Assembly (NCBI RefSeq): GCF_004348345.1
Contig: NZ_SMJZ01000088.1
Coordinates: 1-33,032 of the forward strand
Direction: 5' to 3'
DNA length: 33,032 nucleotides
Source of the DNA: Nonomuraea longispora
GTDB lineage: Bacteria > Actinomycetota > Actinomycetes > Streptosporangiales > Streptosporangiaceae
The stretch's first letter is position 1, and each line of letters starts with the position of its first letter. This document shows positions 32,418-33,032 of this stretch, piece by piece. Made by a program: the position numbers and the translations under genes. The notes beneath the pieces are model-generated. The model saw only the letters and a program-made list of their open reading frames with translations, was not told the DNA's origin and did not search any database.

Positions 32418-32431
32418 GCACAGGCGTAAAC

Positions 32432-32469
32432 GAGCGAACCCCGGCTGCGGCGCAGGCTGGGGTTCGCTC
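32432..32469. terminator. Bidirectional terminator hairpin between APC gene and tRNA cluster
   Basis: GAGCGAACCCC (32432-32442) and GGGGTTCGCTC (32459-32469) are perfect 11-base arms. The hairpin sits 14 bases after the APC stop and 5 bases beyond the tRNA-Val 3' end, so it probably stops both convergent transcripts. Confidence 0.8.
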
Positions 32470-32474
32470 ATCGA

Positions 32475-32549
32475 TGGTGGACGATACTGGGATTGAACCA
32501 GTGACCTCTTCCGTGTCAGGGAAGCGCTCTCCCGCTGAGCTAATCGTCC
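32475..32549 (-). tRNA. tRNA-Val (anticodon GAC)
   Basis: Minus strand: acceptor GGACGAT/ATCGTCC with discriminator A and encoded CCA. D-arm AGCTCAGCGGGAGAGC, anticodon stem CTTCC/GGAAG around CTGACAC (anticodon GAC, reads GUC and GUU), T-arm CTGG-TTCAATC-CCAG. Last gene of a Gly-Cys-Val cluster, 1 base after tRNA-Cys. Confidence 0.97.
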
Positions 32550-32550
32550 A

Positions 32551-32624
32551 TGGAGGTGGCGACGGGATTTGAACCCGTGTGGACGGCTTTGCAGGCCGCT
32601 GCCTCGCCTCTCGGCCACGCCACC
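32551..32624 (-). tRNA. tRNA-Cys (anticodon GCA)
   Basis: Minus strand: acceptor GGTGGCG/CGCCACC, discriminator U (typical of tRNA-Cys) and encoded CCA. The anticodon loop CTGCAAA gives GCA, and the T-loop is GTTCAAATC. It lies between tRNA-Gly and tRNA-Val, the conserved actinobacterial order. Confidence 0.97.
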
Positions 32625-32638
32625 GAGCCCAAACTCCG

Positions 32639-32710
32639 AGCGGAAGACGGGATTCGAACCCGCGACCCTCACCTTGGCAAGGTGATGCTCTACCACTGAG
32701 CCACTTCCGC
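32639..32710 (-). tRNA. tRNA-Gly (anticodon GCC)
   Basis: Minus strand: acceptor GCGGAAG/CTTCCGC, D-arm GGCTCAGTGGTAGAGC, anticodon stem TCACC/GGTGA around TTGCCAA (GCC), T-arm CGGG-TTCGAAT-CCCG. The 3' CCA is not encoded (TCG follows), unlike the other two. First gene of the cluster, 15 bases after the stop of the upstream protein gene. Confidence 0.97.
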
Positions 32711-32725
32711 GTTGCTCCGACAACT

Positions 32726-33032
32726 CTAGCGGGTTTTTCGACCAGATGCTTCCGGTCCTTCGTCGTGGAGCAGCCGGACCATGCTGCGCTCGGTCGCGGG
32801 CAGGGTGAAGAAGATCTCCAGGATCCGCGTCAGGCGGTGCACCTCGACGCGGTGGAAGGAGGGGCCCTCGGAGCGGGCCAGCACCAGGGACAGCGCCAGA
32901 GGCGGCAACGGGGCGTGGACGACGTGCAGGCCGTCGTCGAGGGTCAGGGCCATCGGGCGGGCCGGAAAGCCGGCCGGCAGGGCGGGCGGCAGGGCGGGCG
33001 GCTCCTCGGGAGCGCGCCAGCTCGCGTAGACC
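32726..33032 (-). CDS. Unidentified protein, 5' end beyond the window
   Basis: The minus-strand frame is open from the window edge to TAG at 32728, giving at least 101 residues: VYASWRAPEEPPALPPALPAG, then MALTLDDGLHVVHAPLPPLALSLVLARSEG, VHRLTRILEIFFTLPATERSMVRLLHDEG and a basic end SGRKTR. ATG 32953 is an internal possibility, but the codons before it read as protein and have no ribosome-binding site before the ATG. The Ala-Leu-Pro stretch comes from a 15-base tandem repeat. I do not recognise the family. It ends just before the tRNA cluster and may be co-transcribed with it. Confidence 0.55.
   Translation of the reverse strand, partial: VYASWRAPEEPPALPPALPAGFPARPMALTLDDGLHVVHAPLPPLALSLVLARSEGPSFHRVEVHRLTRILEIFFTLPATERSMVRLLHDEGPEASGRKTR

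Noticed and set aside
32475-32710. tRNA cluster as an integration (att) site
   Set aside because: No integrase, direct repeat of a tRNA 3' end or phage gene is visible on either side within the window.
32954-33032. GC-rich repeat at the window end as a regulatory repeat
   Set aside because: The repeats read in frame as Ala-Leu-Pro codons of the partial gene, so a low-complexity coding segment is the simpler reading.

Overview
The window is GC-rich DNA from a filamentous-type actinomycete. Supporting signs are GTG/TTG starts, an F420-type oxidoreductase, a Tat-secreted sugar-binding lipoprotein whose ABC operon has no ATPase, a divergent glgC/glgA pair, a Gly-Cys-Val tRNA cluster, and many genes whose -10 box sits 6-8 bases before the start codon (leaderless transcripts). 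A Streptosporangiaceae-like (Nonomuraea-like) host is my inference and is not proven here. No insertion sequence, CRISPR array, prophage or integrase is visible.

Layout. 1-2755: glycogen/alpha-glucan synthesis (glgC and a GT4 glgA, divergent). 2977-3381: small F420-type oxidoreductase. 3551-11101: a 2046-aa TPR-CHAT protein, a convergent two-gene unit (unknown protein plus small membrane protein) whose end overlaps the CHAT gene, and a P-loop NTPase. 11098-12460: GNAT acetyltransferase and a degenerate CbiX-like protein. 12691-15828: two MFS transporters separated by a decayed SPFH/band 7 gene. 15877-17604: GntR regulator, DUF2203 protein, CGNR zinc-finger protein. 17654-19768: a third MFS transporter and an AlkB-like dioxygenase with a LexA-like box. 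19845-22407: a beta-propeller gene remnant, an alpha/beta hydrolase coupled to a GbsR/MarR-type regulator with a 40-bp palindrome, and a D-Ala-D-Ala carboxypeptidase. 22529-24683: GT4 glycosyltransferase and a DUF6348-like protein. 24748-30770: an arabinan/arabinoside utilisation locus (LacI regulator, GH51 arabinofuranosidase, binding protein and two permeases) tied together by GTTAnCGnTAAC-type operators. 31074-32417: APC amino-acid permease. 32475-32710: three tRNA genes. 32726 to the edge: an unidentified partial gene.

How the genes work together. The clearest functional unit is the arabinose-polymer locus: extracellular sugar is captured by the Tat lipoprotein, imported by the two permeases with an ATPase encoded elsewhere (in related bacteria MsiK), cleaved by the GH51 enzyme, and the whole set appears repressed by the LacI protein at boxes overlapping each promoter. 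The most unusual gene is the TPR-CHAT protein: its CHAT domain keeps the catalytic His but has His where the catalytic Cys should be, so it looks like a pseudoprotease that may sense or scaffold rather than cut.
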